Part shown: positions 50,352 to 58,845 of the stretch, piece after piece
Layout of the letters: each line of letters begins with the position of its first letter
Numbering within the stretch: the stretch's first letter is position 1
DNA from: Anaerolineae bacterium
Lineage (GTDB): Bacteria; Chloroflexota; Anaerolineae; Promineifilales; Promineifilaceae
Direction: 5' to 3'
Assembly (NCBI GenBank): GCA_030425205.1
Contig: JAUIAP010000029.1
Span: 1 to 64,000 of the forward strand
Length of the DNA stretch: 64,000 nucleotides
Made by a program: the position numbers and the translations under genes
The notes under the pieces: model-generated
Database searches by the model: none
The model's input: the letters and a program-made list of their open reading frames with translations, nothing else
What the model was told of the DNA's origin: nothing

Positions 50352-53279
50352 CGGCAAATTCAACGCCAACCCCCGCATGACCGCCTCCGTGCGGCTATGC
50401 ACGTCCAGCTTGCGGTAGATGCGCTTTAGATGGGAATGCACGGTGCTTTGGGTGATCAGCAGTTGGGCGGCAATCTCCTGATTTGACAATCCCGCGCTGA
50501 CCAACTGCAACACTTCCAACTCCCGTTTGCTGATGGCGGCGGCGATCTGCAAATCGGCGAGCTCACGCTGAGAAGGGACGACTTCGGCAGCGGTTTGGAG
50601 CGTGGTGTTGATGTGTTGGGCGAAGCGGTGCGTTTCGGCCGAAAGTCGCCCCGCCTGCAATGTCAATGCCAAGAGCGGCAGCAGTGCTGCGCCCCGCTCG
50701 ATGAAGGGGCGACGAAAATTTTCGGCCGATGCCAGCCGCAATGCCCCCTCAAACAGCTTTTGCGCCGCATTGACCTTGTGCTGCCCCATCAGCGCAACCG
50801 CCAACATGACATGCGGACGCAAAATTGGCTCCATGCGAAAACCACTTGTAGACCCCTCTGTTAGCCTTAACAGAACTGTCTCCGCCTCCGCAAAATCGGC
50901 TTGCGCCAGATAGATTTCGGCACGCATGATGTTCGCCGCGTCGTGGAGTTGTTCATTGGTGGCGATGGCTGGTTGGCAGTCGGCGAGCAAGCGACTGGCG
51001 GCGGGGATGTCGTCGGCAAGCGCATAACAACGCGCCCGCGCCAGCACGATGTCCTCACGCACCCACATCCCCGTGTCAAGCGTCAGATCAAGCTGTTCGG
51101 CCGCAGCGAGCATCGCCATCCCCTGTTCGATGTTGCCCTGTGCCGTATAGGTTCGCGCTTGCAGCATAAAGTTCCAGACGAGGATGTTGATAATCACGGG
51201 GTTGGGGTTGATCTCATGCGCTTGGTTGAGCCATTCCAGAGCATCAGCGAGCCGATTCTGTTCGTAGGCGACCCAGCCCAGCGTGCTCATCAGCGTGCTT
51301 GCCAACGCCGGCCAGCGTCCCAACCTTTGCCACACCCAGTCGAGCAGCTCTTGACAAATCGACTTGGCATATTCGAGCCGCCCCTGCGTGACGCTGACAT
51401 ACGCCAGCGTATTGCCCGTTAGCTGACCGAGATAGAGATGGTTATCGACCTGTGCCTGTTCAAGCAGATGGGAAAGTTGGTGTTCGGCAAGCTGAAATTG
51501 GTTGGAGAAGATGGCGTTGACGCTGTTGTTAAGCGTGTTGAGTTGGTCAAAAAAGGTGTCGATTTTGGTGGGATAGTGGATTTCGGCCGAAACATCCCCA
51601 TCCCGCCCCTGTTCGATTTCGGCGAGGATGGCGCGATCTTCGGCCGAACGCGCCGCCACATCCTTCGCCATAATCCGCGCTTTGACCTCCTGCACAAAGC
51701 GCGTCTGTTGGGTTGGCAACAGCGAGAGATTGGTCAGGCGCAGATAGGTGCGTAACAACGCCGCGTGCTGCTGCACAATCTCGACCGGCAGCTGCTGCAC
51801 CCAGCGCAACAGTCGGTGATCCTCCCCTTGATCACGCAACTCCTCATACGCAATCGTCTCCAACAACGCTGCCGCCGCCACCCAATCTTCGATCAACATC
51901 AGGTGATGCACCGCTTCTTCGGGCAGTTGATTTTGCTGATACCATGCGGCCGCCTGTCGATGCAATGTGCCGATCATGTCTGGAAACCGTCGCTGACACG
52001 CCTGCCGCAGCGCATCGGCAAACAGCGTATGATATTGATACCAGACCGACTCCCCATCCAATTTGGCGATAAACAAGTTGCCTTGCCAGAGCGATTCAAG
52101 CTGGCTTTGGCTATCATGACGACTGGTTAACACATCGCACAGATCGGCATGCAGGCGATTGAGGATCGACGTGTACAGCAAAAATGTTTGCACCGTTTGC
52201 GGCTGTTGCGAGAGAACGCTCTCAATAAAAAAGGAGCTGAAATACGCCCCTTCGCCAAGTCGTTTGTCAGCGGTAAATGGAGTGTCGTGCTGCAACGCCA
52301 ACGCTGCCAGCCGCAAGCCAGCCGGCCAGCCCCCCGTTTGGCGCGTGATTTGGCGCAATCGGGCGGGCGAGACGGCGACGTGTTGCTGCAAAAAGTGGTG
52401 ACTCTCCTCGGCCGTCAGCCGCAACAGCCCCTCGTCAATTTCGGTCACAATCCCCAGCATCCGCCACTGATTGAGCGGAAATGGCGGACGCTCGGCACTG
52501 CTGATGACAAGCTGCATCGTTGGCGGCAAATAGTCGATCAAAAAGCGCGTCATGCGCTGATTTTGCTCGCTGGTGATCAGATGATAGTCGTCCAAAACGA
52601 GCGCGAACGGGTCGCGGTGTGGCATTATTTTGTGCAGTATGGTCGTGATGGCGGCCTGCAACTGGTTCCAGTCGGGCGTGGCGGGGAGGGGTGACAGTTG
52701 TGAAATGTTGTCGGGCAGAATGGTGGCGAGTGCGTTGCTGATCGTCTGCAAAAAGGTGGTCGGGATGTTATCGGCCGAATCCAATGTCGCCCATGCAATC
52801 GGTTTGGTCGTTTGCTGACTCCATTGGGCGAGCAGGGTGCTTTTGCCAAACCCCATCGGCGCATGGAGCAGCACGAGCGGCGTTTTGAACTGCTTAAGCA
52901 AGCGGTCACGGCGCAACAAATTGTCGGGTTGGCGCGGCGGGAAATGTTTGGTGATAACTGGAGTATGGGTTGTTTGAGCGGGCGGGGCGATCTCCTGTCC
53001 TGCCAACTTCGCATCGGCCGATTGCAACTGCGCCAATGTCAAATCTTCGGCACGACCGAGATACGCCTTACGCAGTTTGCCATCCTGCCGACGATAGGCG
53101 TACCAGTAAAATTGGCCGCGTCGTGTTTCGCGGCGGGCTGAAAATCGGCCGAATTCCCCCTCAAACACAAAGCTGCGATTGGCGTTGAGCCAGTGTTGGA
53201 AATCGGCCGAAGCCACCCGTACATCCAGCCCCCCCGTCCGCAACACCCCATCCCGCACCGTCGGTTTTTGTCGTTTCAT
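50343..53279 (-). CDS. MalT-like LuxR-family (LAL) transcriptional regulator
   Basis: 978-residue large ATP-binding LuxR regulator. A ~70-residue N-terminal module with Trp/Tyr-rich strands precedes the ATPase (P-loop Ala-Pro-Met-Gly-Phe-Gly-Lys-Ser-Thr near 135-143, Asp-Asp-Tyr/His region near 240). Long TPR-like repeats lead to a C-terminal LuxR helix-turn-helix (Ser-Lys-Arg-Glu-Leu-Glu-Val-Leu-Gln-Leu-Val and Asn-Gln-Glu-Ile-Ala). ATG 53279 follows GAGG; a GTG at 53294 is possible. The first ~170 bp of the gene region are duplicated at 54106-54275. By family analogy it may sense an oligosaccharide. Confidence 0.93.
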   Translation of the reverse strand: MKRQKPTVRDGVLRTGGLDVRVASADFQHWLNANRSFVFEGEFGRFSARRETRRGQFYWYAYRRQDGKLRKAYLGRAEDLTLAQLQSADAKLAGQEIAPPAQTTHTPVITKHFPPRQPDNLLRRDRLLKQFKTPLVLLHAPMGFGKSTLLAQWSQQTTKPIAWATLDSADNIPTTFLQTISNALATILPDNISQLSPLPATPDWNQLQAAITTILHKIMPHRDPFALVLDDYHLITSEQNQRMTRFLIDYLPPTMQLVISSAERPPFPLNQWRMLGIVTEIDEGLLRLTAEESHHFLQQHVAVSPARLRQITRQTGGWPAGLRLAALALQHDTPFTADKRLGEGAYFSSFFIESVLSQQPQTVQTFLLYTSILNRLHADLCDVLTSRHDSQSQLESLWQGNLFIAKLDGESVWYQYHTLFADALRQACQRRFPDMIGTLHRQAAAWYQQNQLPEEAVHHLMLIEDWVAAAALLETIAYEELRDQGEDHRLLRWVQQLPVEIVQQHAALLRTYLRLTNLSLLPTQQTRFVQEVKARIMAKDVAARSAEDRAILAEIEQGRDGDVSAEIHYPTKIDTFFDQLNTLNNSVNAIFSNQFQLAEHQLSHLLEQAQVDNHLYLGQLTGNTLAYVSVTQGRLEYAKSICQELLDWVWQRLGRWPALASTLMSTLGWVAYEQNRLADALEWLNQAHEINPNPVIINILVWNFMLQARTYTAQGNIEQGMAMLAAAEQLDLTLDTGMWVREDIVLARARCYALADDIPAASRLLADCQPAIATNEQLHDAANIMRAEIYLAQADFAEAETVLLRLTEGSTSGFRMEPILRPHVMLAVALMGQHKVNAAQKLFEGALRLASAENFRRPFIERGAALLPLLALTLQAGRLSAETHRFAQHINTTLQTAAEVVPSQRELADLQIAAAISKRELEVLQLVSAGLSNQEIAAQLLITQSTVHSHLKRIYRKLDVHSRTEAVMRGLALNLPLR

Positions 53280-53305
53280 CGTCGCCTCATTCACAGAAGT
53301 TATCC
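53136..53305. repeat. 170-bp direct repeat, left copy (5' end of the LAL regulator)
   Basis: Collinear with 54106-54275 at a constant offset of 970 bp, with no gaps and about 20 differences by eye. It covers the first ~48 codons of the LuxR-type gene and its leader. Confidence 0.9.
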
Positions 53306-53392
53306 ATCTATCTTACTGAATAAAACCAGTTGAAGTGTAACACTTGGTATGATACCATTTGGCAATGATTGTGCATTGTAGAGGGTAAGTAT

Positions 53393-53755
53393 ATGCGAAT
53401 TTTCAAGAATGCTTGGTTTCGACGTTTTGCCAAGCGAGAAGCAATTGACGATTTGTCGCTCAGAAATGCGGTCGAGCAAGTGAACAAGGGATTGGTTGAT
53501 GCTGCATTGGGTGGAAATGTGATCAAACAACGCATTGCACGACCCGGACAAGGCAAATCAAGTGGCTATCGCACGATTATCATTTTTAGGAAAGATGACA
53601 AAGCCTTTTTTGTGTATGGCTTTGCCAAAAATGCACAGGATAACATTAGCCGAGATGAGTTGAGAGCATTTAAGCAAGCTGCCAAAGCGTTACTTGCCCT
53701 CTCTGATGATCAGATTGCCGAGTTGATTCAACAAAACGCATTAGTTGAGGTTTAA
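53393..53755 (+). CDS. RelE-like toxin of a type II toxin-antitoxin pair
   Basis: 120-residue basic protein of the RelE-type family found next to HigA-like antitoxins. It starts Arg-Ile-Phe-Lys-Asn-Ala-Trp-Phe-Arg-Arg-Phe-Ala and has Gly-X-Gly-Lys-Ser-X-Gly-Tyr-Arg-Thr (about 56-66), where Arg and Lys residues usually contact RNA. Phe-Val-Tyr-Gly-Phe-Ala-Lys follows. Such toxins cut mRNA on the ribosome. ATG 53393 follows GAGGG. It overlaps nothing and its stop is 2 bp before the antitoxin ATG: toxin first, antitoxin second, as in higBA. Confidence 0.9.
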   Translation: MRIFKNAWFRRFAKREAIDDLSLRNAVEQVNKGLVDAALGGNVIKQRIARPGQGKSSGYRTIIIFRKDDKAFFVYGFAKNAQDNISRDELRAFKQAAKALLALSDDQIAELIQQNALVEV

Positions 53756-53757
53756 CC

Positions 53758-54084
53758 ATGAGTGATACAAACCAATACAAATCAGAAGCATTTGCCGCCA
53801 TTCACGAAACGATGGATGCCCTGCACCAAATCGGCGCAATCGACAAAAAAACGATGCGGGATTTTGATGTCACATGCTTGGAACCTGCCCCACCAATGCA
53901 GCCCGACGAGATCAAGCAGTTGCGTATGCGAGAACAAGTGTCCCAACCAATTTTTGCTCTCTACTTGAGCGTCTCCCGCAACCTTATCTCAGACTGGGAG
54001 CGTGGTGTCAAAAAGCCGGGTGGTCCCGCTCTACGCCTACTTAACATTGTGCAAAAACACGGGTTAGATGCGCTCGTTGCATAG
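53758..54084 (+). CDS. HigA-like antitoxin (XRE helix-turn-helix)
   Basis: 108-residue DNA-binding antitoxin. The C-terminal half carries Met-Arg-Glu-Gln-Val-Ser-Gln-Pro-Ile-Phe-Ala and Trp-Glu-Arg-Gly-Val-Lys-Lys-Pro-Gly-Gly-Pro-Ala-Leu, typical of the HigA/NadS group. The N-terminal half is the probable toxin-binding arm. It would neutralise the upstream toxin and repress the pair. Its 3' end overlaps the regulator remnant on the opposite strand by 21 bp. Confidence 0.9.
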   Translation: MSDTNQYKSEAFAAIHETMDALHQIGAIDKKTMRDFDVTCLEPAPPMQPDEIKQLRMREQVSQPIFALYLSVSRNLISDWERGVKKPGGPALRLLNIVQKHGLDALVA

Positions 54085-54249
54085 TAGCGTCAAGTCGGCG
54101 CAGTAGGCTGAAAATCGGCCGAACTCCCCCTCAAACACAAGACTGCGATTGGCGTTGAGCCAAAAGAGGAAATCGGCCGAAGTCACCCGCACATCCAGCC
54201 CCCCCGTCCGCAACACCCCATCCCGCACCGTCGGTTTTCGTCGTTTCAT
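54064..54249 (-). pseudogene. Remnant of a second LAL regulator gene
   Basis: A 61-codon frame. Its first 48 codons match the N-terminus of the LAL regulator at 50343-53279 (Lys-Pro-Thr-Val-Arg-Asp-Gly, Asn-Ala-Asn-Arg-Ser, Glu-Gly-Glu-Phe-Gly-Arg-Phe-Ser-Ala), including the same ribosome site. Homology stops at 54106 and the frame runs 13 codons into the antitoxin gene before a stop. The rest of the regulator gene is absent, and the toxin-antitoxin pair takes its place. Confidence 0.85.
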
Positions 54250-54275
54250 CGTCGCCTCGTTCGCAAAAGTTACCC
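54106..54275. repeat. 170-bp direct repeat, right copy
   Basis: Partner of 53136-53305. The toxin-antitoxin genes lie exactly between the two copies. Confidence 0.9.
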
Positions 54276-54308
54276 AACATAAAACGATTTTACCCCTTGT
54301 TGGGTAAC
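54269..54308. promoter_or_regulatory. Operator-like inverted repeat upstream of the GH3 operon
   Basis: Perfect 10-bp arms GTTACCCAAC (54269-54278) and GTTGGGTAAC (54299-54308), 40 bp end to end. The left copy of the direct repeat has only a degenerate version (GTTATCCAT). It may be the binding site of the lost or surviving LAL regulator. Confidence 0.65.
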
Positions 54309-54377
54309 TTTCCAACAATCCTTTGCCCATCCCCCCAATTTTCCCCACCACATTCCCAACAACAGGGGATTTATCCC

Positions 54378-54404
54378 TTGACACATTCCCCTTACCATTC
54401 TAAT
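54378..54404 (+). promoter_or_regulatory. Possible promoter of the GH3/sulfatase cluster
   Basis: Perfect TTGACA (54378-54383), 15-bp spacer, TCTAAT (54399-54404). The spacer is shorter than the ideal 17. It lies 140 bp before the GH3 start, with a tandem-repeat hairpin between. Confidence 0.45.
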
Positions 54405-54427
54405 CAGTTGCACTATCAATTTAGAAG

Positions 54428-54529
54428 TGAAAAGTGGCTAGTGGTTAGTGGCTAGTAGCTAGTAAGAAAGTCTCAATGTTGAGTCTCCCCTTCTTTACTA
54501 GCAACCAGCAACCAGCAACTAGCAACTTG
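54428..54529. repeat. Tandem-repeat hairpin in the GH3 leader
   Basis: Units of GTGGCTAGT / TAGTAGCTAGT on the left and CTAGCAACCAGCAACT on the right, around AAAGTCTCAATGTTGAGTCT. It is related to the elements at 10203 and 34325. It would fold in the mRNA leader just before the GH3 ribosome site. Confidence 0.7.
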
Positions 54530-54543
54530 TAAAAGGAATGAAC

Positions 54544-56961
54544 ATGAACTACGCACACATCGTCTCACAGATGACCGTTGACGAAAAAATCGCCCTCCTC
54601 AAGGGCAAAGACTTTTGGCATTTAGAAGGGGTTGAACGCTTGGGGATTCCGTCGATTATGGTGACGGATGGGCCGCATGGGTTACGCAAGCAGTCGGGGG
54701 ACAGCGACCACGTTGGCCTCAACAATAGTGAGCCAGCGACCTGTTTTCCGACCGCCTCTGGCTTGGCGGCGACGTGGAACCGCGAGCTTGTCGAGCAGGT
54801 TGGGGTTGCATTGGGGGAGGAGACACGCGCTGAAAATGTCGGCGTGATTTTGGGGCCGGGGGTCAACATCAAACGCTCACCGCTGTGTGGGCGCAACTTT
54901 GAATACTTTTCGGAAGACCCGTATCTGAGCGGCGAGATGGCGAAGAGCCATATCAACGGTGTGCAGAGTCAGGGGGTTGGGACATCGCTCAAACATTATG
55001 CGGCCAACAATCAAGAGTTTCGCCGCCTGACGATTGACTCGGTGATCGACGAACGCGCCTTGCGTGAAATCTATTTGCCCAGCTACGAGATTGCGGTCAA
55101 AGGGGCGCAGCCGTGGACAGTGATGTGTGCCTACAACAAGGTCAACGGCACGTATGCGTCGGAGCATCATCGTTTGATGACGGAGATTTTGCGCGACGAG
55201 TGGGGATTTGAAGGGATCGTCGTCACCGACTGGGGGGCGATGAATGACCGCGTGCTGGGGCTGAAGGCGGGGGTCGATTTGGAGATGCCGGGCATTAAGT
55301 TTGGCAATGCGAAGAAGTTGAAGGCGGCTCTGGAATCGGGCGCGTTGGACATGGCGACGCTGGATCGGTCGGTTGAGCGGATTGTGCGCCTGATTTGCAT
55401 GGCGAATGAAACATTGCAACAGCCGCATAGCTATGACAAAGACGAACACCACGCGCTGGCGCGACAGGTGGCGGGAGAAGTGGTTGTTCTATTGAAGAAC
55501 GAGGGGGATGTGTTGCCGCTGGATGCGAAGGAAGGCGTTGCGCTAATCGGCCGATTCGCCAAACATCCCCGCTATCAAGGCGCAGGCAGTTCGCAGATTA
55601 TCCCCACAAAACTCGACAATTTACACGATGAAGTGGTCAAGCTGATTGGTGCTGAGAAGGTGCAGTATGCGGACGGGTATGTTGGGCAGGGGGATGTGGT
55701 CGATCAGGGGTTGATTGCGGATGCGGTGCGGGTGGCACAATCGGCCGAAACCGCCATCGTCTGCATCGGCCTGACCGATTTGTATGAAGTGGAAGGGCGC
55801 GACCGCAGCCATATGCAAATCCCACCCGCCCATGCCGCACTCGTCGAGGCGGTCGCGGCGGCGCACGATAACGTTGTCGTCGTTTTGAGCAATGGCTCAC
55901 CGATTGAGATGAGCTGGCTGGGCAAAGTCCCCGCCGTTGTCGAAGGGTATTTGGGCGGACAAGCAGGTGCGGGCGCGATGGCGGATGTGCTGTTTGGCAA
56001 GGTCAATCCGAGCGGCAAATTGGCAGAAACGTTCCCCATCAAATTAGCCGACAACCCCTCCTATCACTACTTCCCCGGCGGCCCACGCACAGTCGAATAT
56101 CGTGAAAGCCTCTACGTCGGCTATCGCTACTACGACAGCGTAGCGCAAGAGGTGTTGTTCCCATTTGGGCATGGCCTGAGCTACACGACGTTTGAGTACA
56201 GCGACCTGCAACTCGACCGCAGCACGATGGCTGACACGGAAACGTTGACCGTTTCCGTCAAGGTGACGAACAGCGGCAAAGTGGCGGGGAAAGAGGTTGT
56301 GCAACTCTACGTGCGCGACGTGGAGGCGGGGGTTTTTCGGCCGAATAAAGAACTCAAAGGGTTCGATAAGGTCGCTCTTGAAGCGGGTGAAACCAAGACG
56401 GTCACATTTGAAATCGGCCGACGCGCCTTCGCCTTCTACGATGTGGATCGCGCCGATTGGGTCGTTGAGGCTGGCGAATTTGAGATTTTGATCGGCGCAT
56501 CGGCGCACGACATCCGCCTGACCGCCTCCGTTGAAGTGACATCACCCACCCCACAAGCGACCCGACAACCCTCATTCTACGATGACTTCCCCAAAGGCAC
56601 AGCCGTTCCCCAATATCAGTTTGAGCGTCTGCTCGGACGTCCCGTTCCCGACAACAGTCTTGAAAAGAAAGGCGCGTTTACCCTCAACACCCCGATTGCA
56701 GACATGAAAGGGACATTTATCGGCCGACAGTTGCAAGGGTTAATGAAGAAGCAGATGGACACGCTGATTGGTGATGAAGATGAGGATTCAGCGATGCGCG
56801 TCATCCTCGATGCGATGCTCGAAGAAGCCCCGCTCCGCATGATGTTGATGGCGGGGGAAGGCAAGATTACGGGCGATATGCTCGATAGCCTTGTGACGAT
56901 TATTAACGGCAAGACGTTGCGCGGTGTTGGCGCGATGGTAAATGCGATTCGTTCAAAATAG
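54544..56961 (+). CDS. Beta-glucosidase-like glycoside hydrolase family 3
   Basis: 805-residue GH3 enzyme. It has an N-terminal TIM-barrel (about 20-300) with nucleophile Asp in Val-Thr-Asp-Trp-Gly-Ala-Met near residue 230, a second alpha/beta domain (about 320-540), and a fibronectin III-like domain (about 585-655: Val-Lys-Val-Thr-Asn-Ser-Gly). An extra ~125-residue C-terminal helical module follows and resembles the tail of the next protein. No signal peptide, so it should act on imported sugars. ATG 54544 was chosen over 54538 for ribosome-site spacing. It heads the cluster with sulfatase, transporter and activating enzyme. Confidence 0.95.
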   Translation: MNYAHIVSQMTVDEKIALLKGKDFWHLEGVERLGIPSIMVTDGPHGLRKQSGDSDHVGLNNSEPATCFPTASGLAATWNRELVEQVGVALGEETRAENVGVILGPGVNIKRSPLCGRNFEYFSEDPYLSGEMAKSHINGVQSQGVGTSLKHYAANNQEFRRLTIDSVIDERALREIYLPSYEIAVKGAQPWTVMCAYNKVNGTYASEHHRLMTEILRDEWGFEGIVVTDWGAMNDRVLGLKAGVDLEMPGIKFGNAKKLKAALESGALDMATLDRSVERIVRLICMANETLQQPHSYDKDEHHALARQVAGEVVVLLKNEGDVLPLDAKEGVALIGRFAKHPRYQGAGSSQIIPTKLDNLHDEVVKLIGAEKVQYADGYVGQGDVVDQGLIADAVRVAQSAETAIVCIGLTDLYEVEGRDRSHMQIPPAHAALVEAVAAAHDNVVVVLSNGSPIEMSWLGKVPAVVEGYLGGQAGAGAMADVLFGKVNPSGKLAETFPIKLADNPSYHYFPGGPRTVEYRESLYVGYRYYDSVAQEVLFPFGHGLSYTTFEYSDLQLDRSTMADTETLTVSVKVTNSGKVAGKEVVQLYVRDVEAGVFRPNKELKGFDKVALEAGETKTVTFEIGRRAFAFYDVDRADWVVEAGEFEILIGASAHDIRLTASVEVTSPTPQATRQPSFYDDFPKGTAVPQYQFERLLGRPVPDNSLEKKGAFTLNTPIADMKGTFIGRQLQGLMKKQMDTLIGDEDEDSAMRVILDAMLEEAPLRMMLMAGEGKITGDMLDSLVTIINGKTLRGVGAMVNAIRSK

Positions 56962-56962
56962 C

Positions 56963-57010
56963 GGAGCGCAGACGCCTCGTCTGCTGCGGCGGACAAGGCG
57001 TCTGCGCTCC
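56963..57010. repeat. Large inverted repeat between GH3 and sulfatase genes
   Basis: Perfect 14-bp arms GGAGCGCAGACGCC (56963-56976) and GGCGTCTGCGCTCC (56997-57010) with a 20-nt loop. There is no T tract. It probably stabilises the 3' end of the GH3 message or tunes expression of the downstream genes. Confidence 0.85.
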
Positions 57011-57030
57011 AAGCCAAGAAGGAAAACAAA

Positions 57031-58845
57031 ATGAAAGCAATTATGGTCATGTTCGACTCGCTCAATCGCCACATGCTGCCCCCCTATGGCGGCGACTGGG
57101 TACACGCACCGAACTTCACACGACTGGCGGAACGCGCCGTCACCTTTGACAACTGTTATTCGGCCAGTATGCCGTGTATGCCCGCCCGTCGTGAGCTGCA
57201 CACGGGGCGCACCAACTTTTTGCACCGCAGTTGGGGGCCACTCGAACCATTCGATGAGTCGATGCCCGAACTGCTCAAAAACAGTGGCGTTTATACCCAT
57301 CTCGCCAGCGACCACCAGCACTATTGGGAGGATGGCGGCGCGACCTATCACAACCGCTATAGCTCATGGGAGTTCTCGCGTGGGCAGGAGGGGGATGCGT
57401 GGAAAGGGCATGTTGCCGACCCTGAGACACCGCCCGATTTGAAGCAGATGCGGCTCGGCCTCTATCGCCAAGATTGGATCAATCGCAGCTACATGCCGAC
57501 CGAAGCACAACACCCCCAAACGCTGACCTTTAACAACGGCCTGCACTTTATCGACACCAATCACGACCAAGATAACTGGTTTTTGCAAATCGAAACGTTC
57601 GACCCGCACGAACCATTTTTCAGCCACCAAAAGTACAAAGACCTCTACCCGCACGACTACGACGGCCCCCATTTCGATTGGCCGGACTATGCGCGGGTTG
57701 GGCAGACACGCGATCAGGTTGAGCATGTCCGCAACGAATACGCGGCACTCGTCAGCATGTGCGACGCGCATCTCGGCAAGGTGATGGATGCGATGGACGA
57801 GTACGGTCTGTGGGAGGATACGCTACTAATCGTCTGTACCGATCATGGGTTTTTGCTCGGTGAGAAGGAGTGGTGGGGCAAGAACGTGCAGCCCTGGTAC
57901 AACGAAATTGTGCATACGCCGCTCTTTATTTGCGATCCGCGTCATGAGCATGGGGCGACCCGCCGCGACGCGCTGGTGCAGATGATCGACTTTGCGCCGA
58001 CCCTGCTCGACTTTTTTGGGGTTGAAATTCCAGAGACGATGATTGGGCAGTCGTTGCGGGAGACGGTTGTGGAAGATCTGCCGATTCGGGAAGCAGGGCT
58101 GTTCGGCTCCTTTGGCGGACACGTCAACGTGACGGATGGACGCTACATCTACATGCGCTCGCCCAAAGAGGCGGTCAACAGCCCGCTAAACGAGTACACA
58201 CTGATGCCGACCCATATGAACGCCCGCTTTAGCGTGGGTGAGTTGCAGCAGATGACGCTGGCTGAGCCGTTCACCTTTACGCAAAACGTGCAAACGCTCA
58301 AAATCCCTACTCGCGCCATGCTCAACTCTTACCCCTTCGGCACGATGTTGTTTGACCTCGACAACGACCCCCATCAGGAGCAGTCGATTGTCGATGAGAC
58401 AGTCGAGCGGCGTATGATTGGACTGCTGATTGCGCTGATGCAGGAGAACGATGCACCACCAGAGCAGTACGAGCGGCTCGGGTTGCCGTGTGATGGGGTT
58501 GTGACAGACGCGCATCTGCTGCTGGACGCGCACGCCGATATGGTGGAACGCGCCAAGCAGCCCGCCGCCCAGTTAATCAAAGATTTACCGAGCGGCGATG
58601 GAGAATTTAATTTAGACACCCCCATTCAGACAATTTTGAACGATGACCACGCGGCACGCACGTTGCTGACGTATCTGCCGATGGTCGCGGCCAGCCCAAT
58701 GGCGAAAATGATGGGCGGCCTCTCATTGAAACAGGTGGCAGGATTTGCCAACGGGCTAATTTCGGCCGAAATCCTCACCATCATCGCCAACGAATTCGCA
58801 CACCAAGAACATTCACACCTTAATGGAACGGAGAAGACATCATGA
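57031..58845 (+). CDS. Type I sulfatase (Cys-type)
   Basis: 604-residue alkaline-phosphatase-superfamily sulfatase. The maturation motif Cys49-Met-Pro-Ala-Arg-Arg gives a Cys that is oxidised to formylglycine, and Asp9 and the Thr-Asp-His-Gly block (near 270) supply metal ligands. No signal peptide is seen, so cytoplasmic desulfation of imported oligosaccharides is likely. The last ~75 residues (Phe-Asn-Leu-Asp-Thr-Pro-Ile, then Met-Ala-Lys-Met-Met-Gly-Gly) resemble the tail of the GH3 protein. It overlaps the MFS gene by 4 bp. The activating enzyme is encoded 1.4 kb downstream. Confidence 0.95.
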   Translation: MKAIMVMFDSLNRHMLPPYGGDWVHAPNFTRLAERAVTFDNCYSASMPCMPARRELHTGRTNFLHRSWGPLEPFDESMPELLKNSGVYTHLASDHQHYWEDGGATYHNRYSSWEFSRGQEGDAWKGHVADPETPPDLKQMRLGLYRQDWINRSYMPTEAQHPQTLTFNNGLHFIDTNHDQDNWFLQIETFDPHEPFFSHQKYKDLYPHDYDGPHFDWPDYARVGQTRDQVEHVRNEYAALVSMCDAHLGKVMDAMDEYGLWEDTLLIVCTDHGFLLGEKEWWGKNVQPWYNEIVHTPLFICDPRHEHGATRRDALVQMIDFAPTLLDFFGVEIPETMIGQSLRETVVEDLPIREAGLFGSFGGHVNVTDGRYIYMRSPKEAVNSPLNEYTLMPTHMNARFSVGELQQMTLAEPFTFTQNVQTLKIPTRAMLNSYPFGTMLFDLDNDPHQEQSIVDETVERRMIGLLIALMQENDAPPEQYERLGLPCDGVVTDAHLLLDAHADMVERAKQPAAQLIKDLPSGDGEFNLDTPIQTILNDDHAARTLLTYLPMVAASPMAKMMGGLSLKQVAGFANGLISAEILTIIANEFAHQEHSHLNGTEKTS

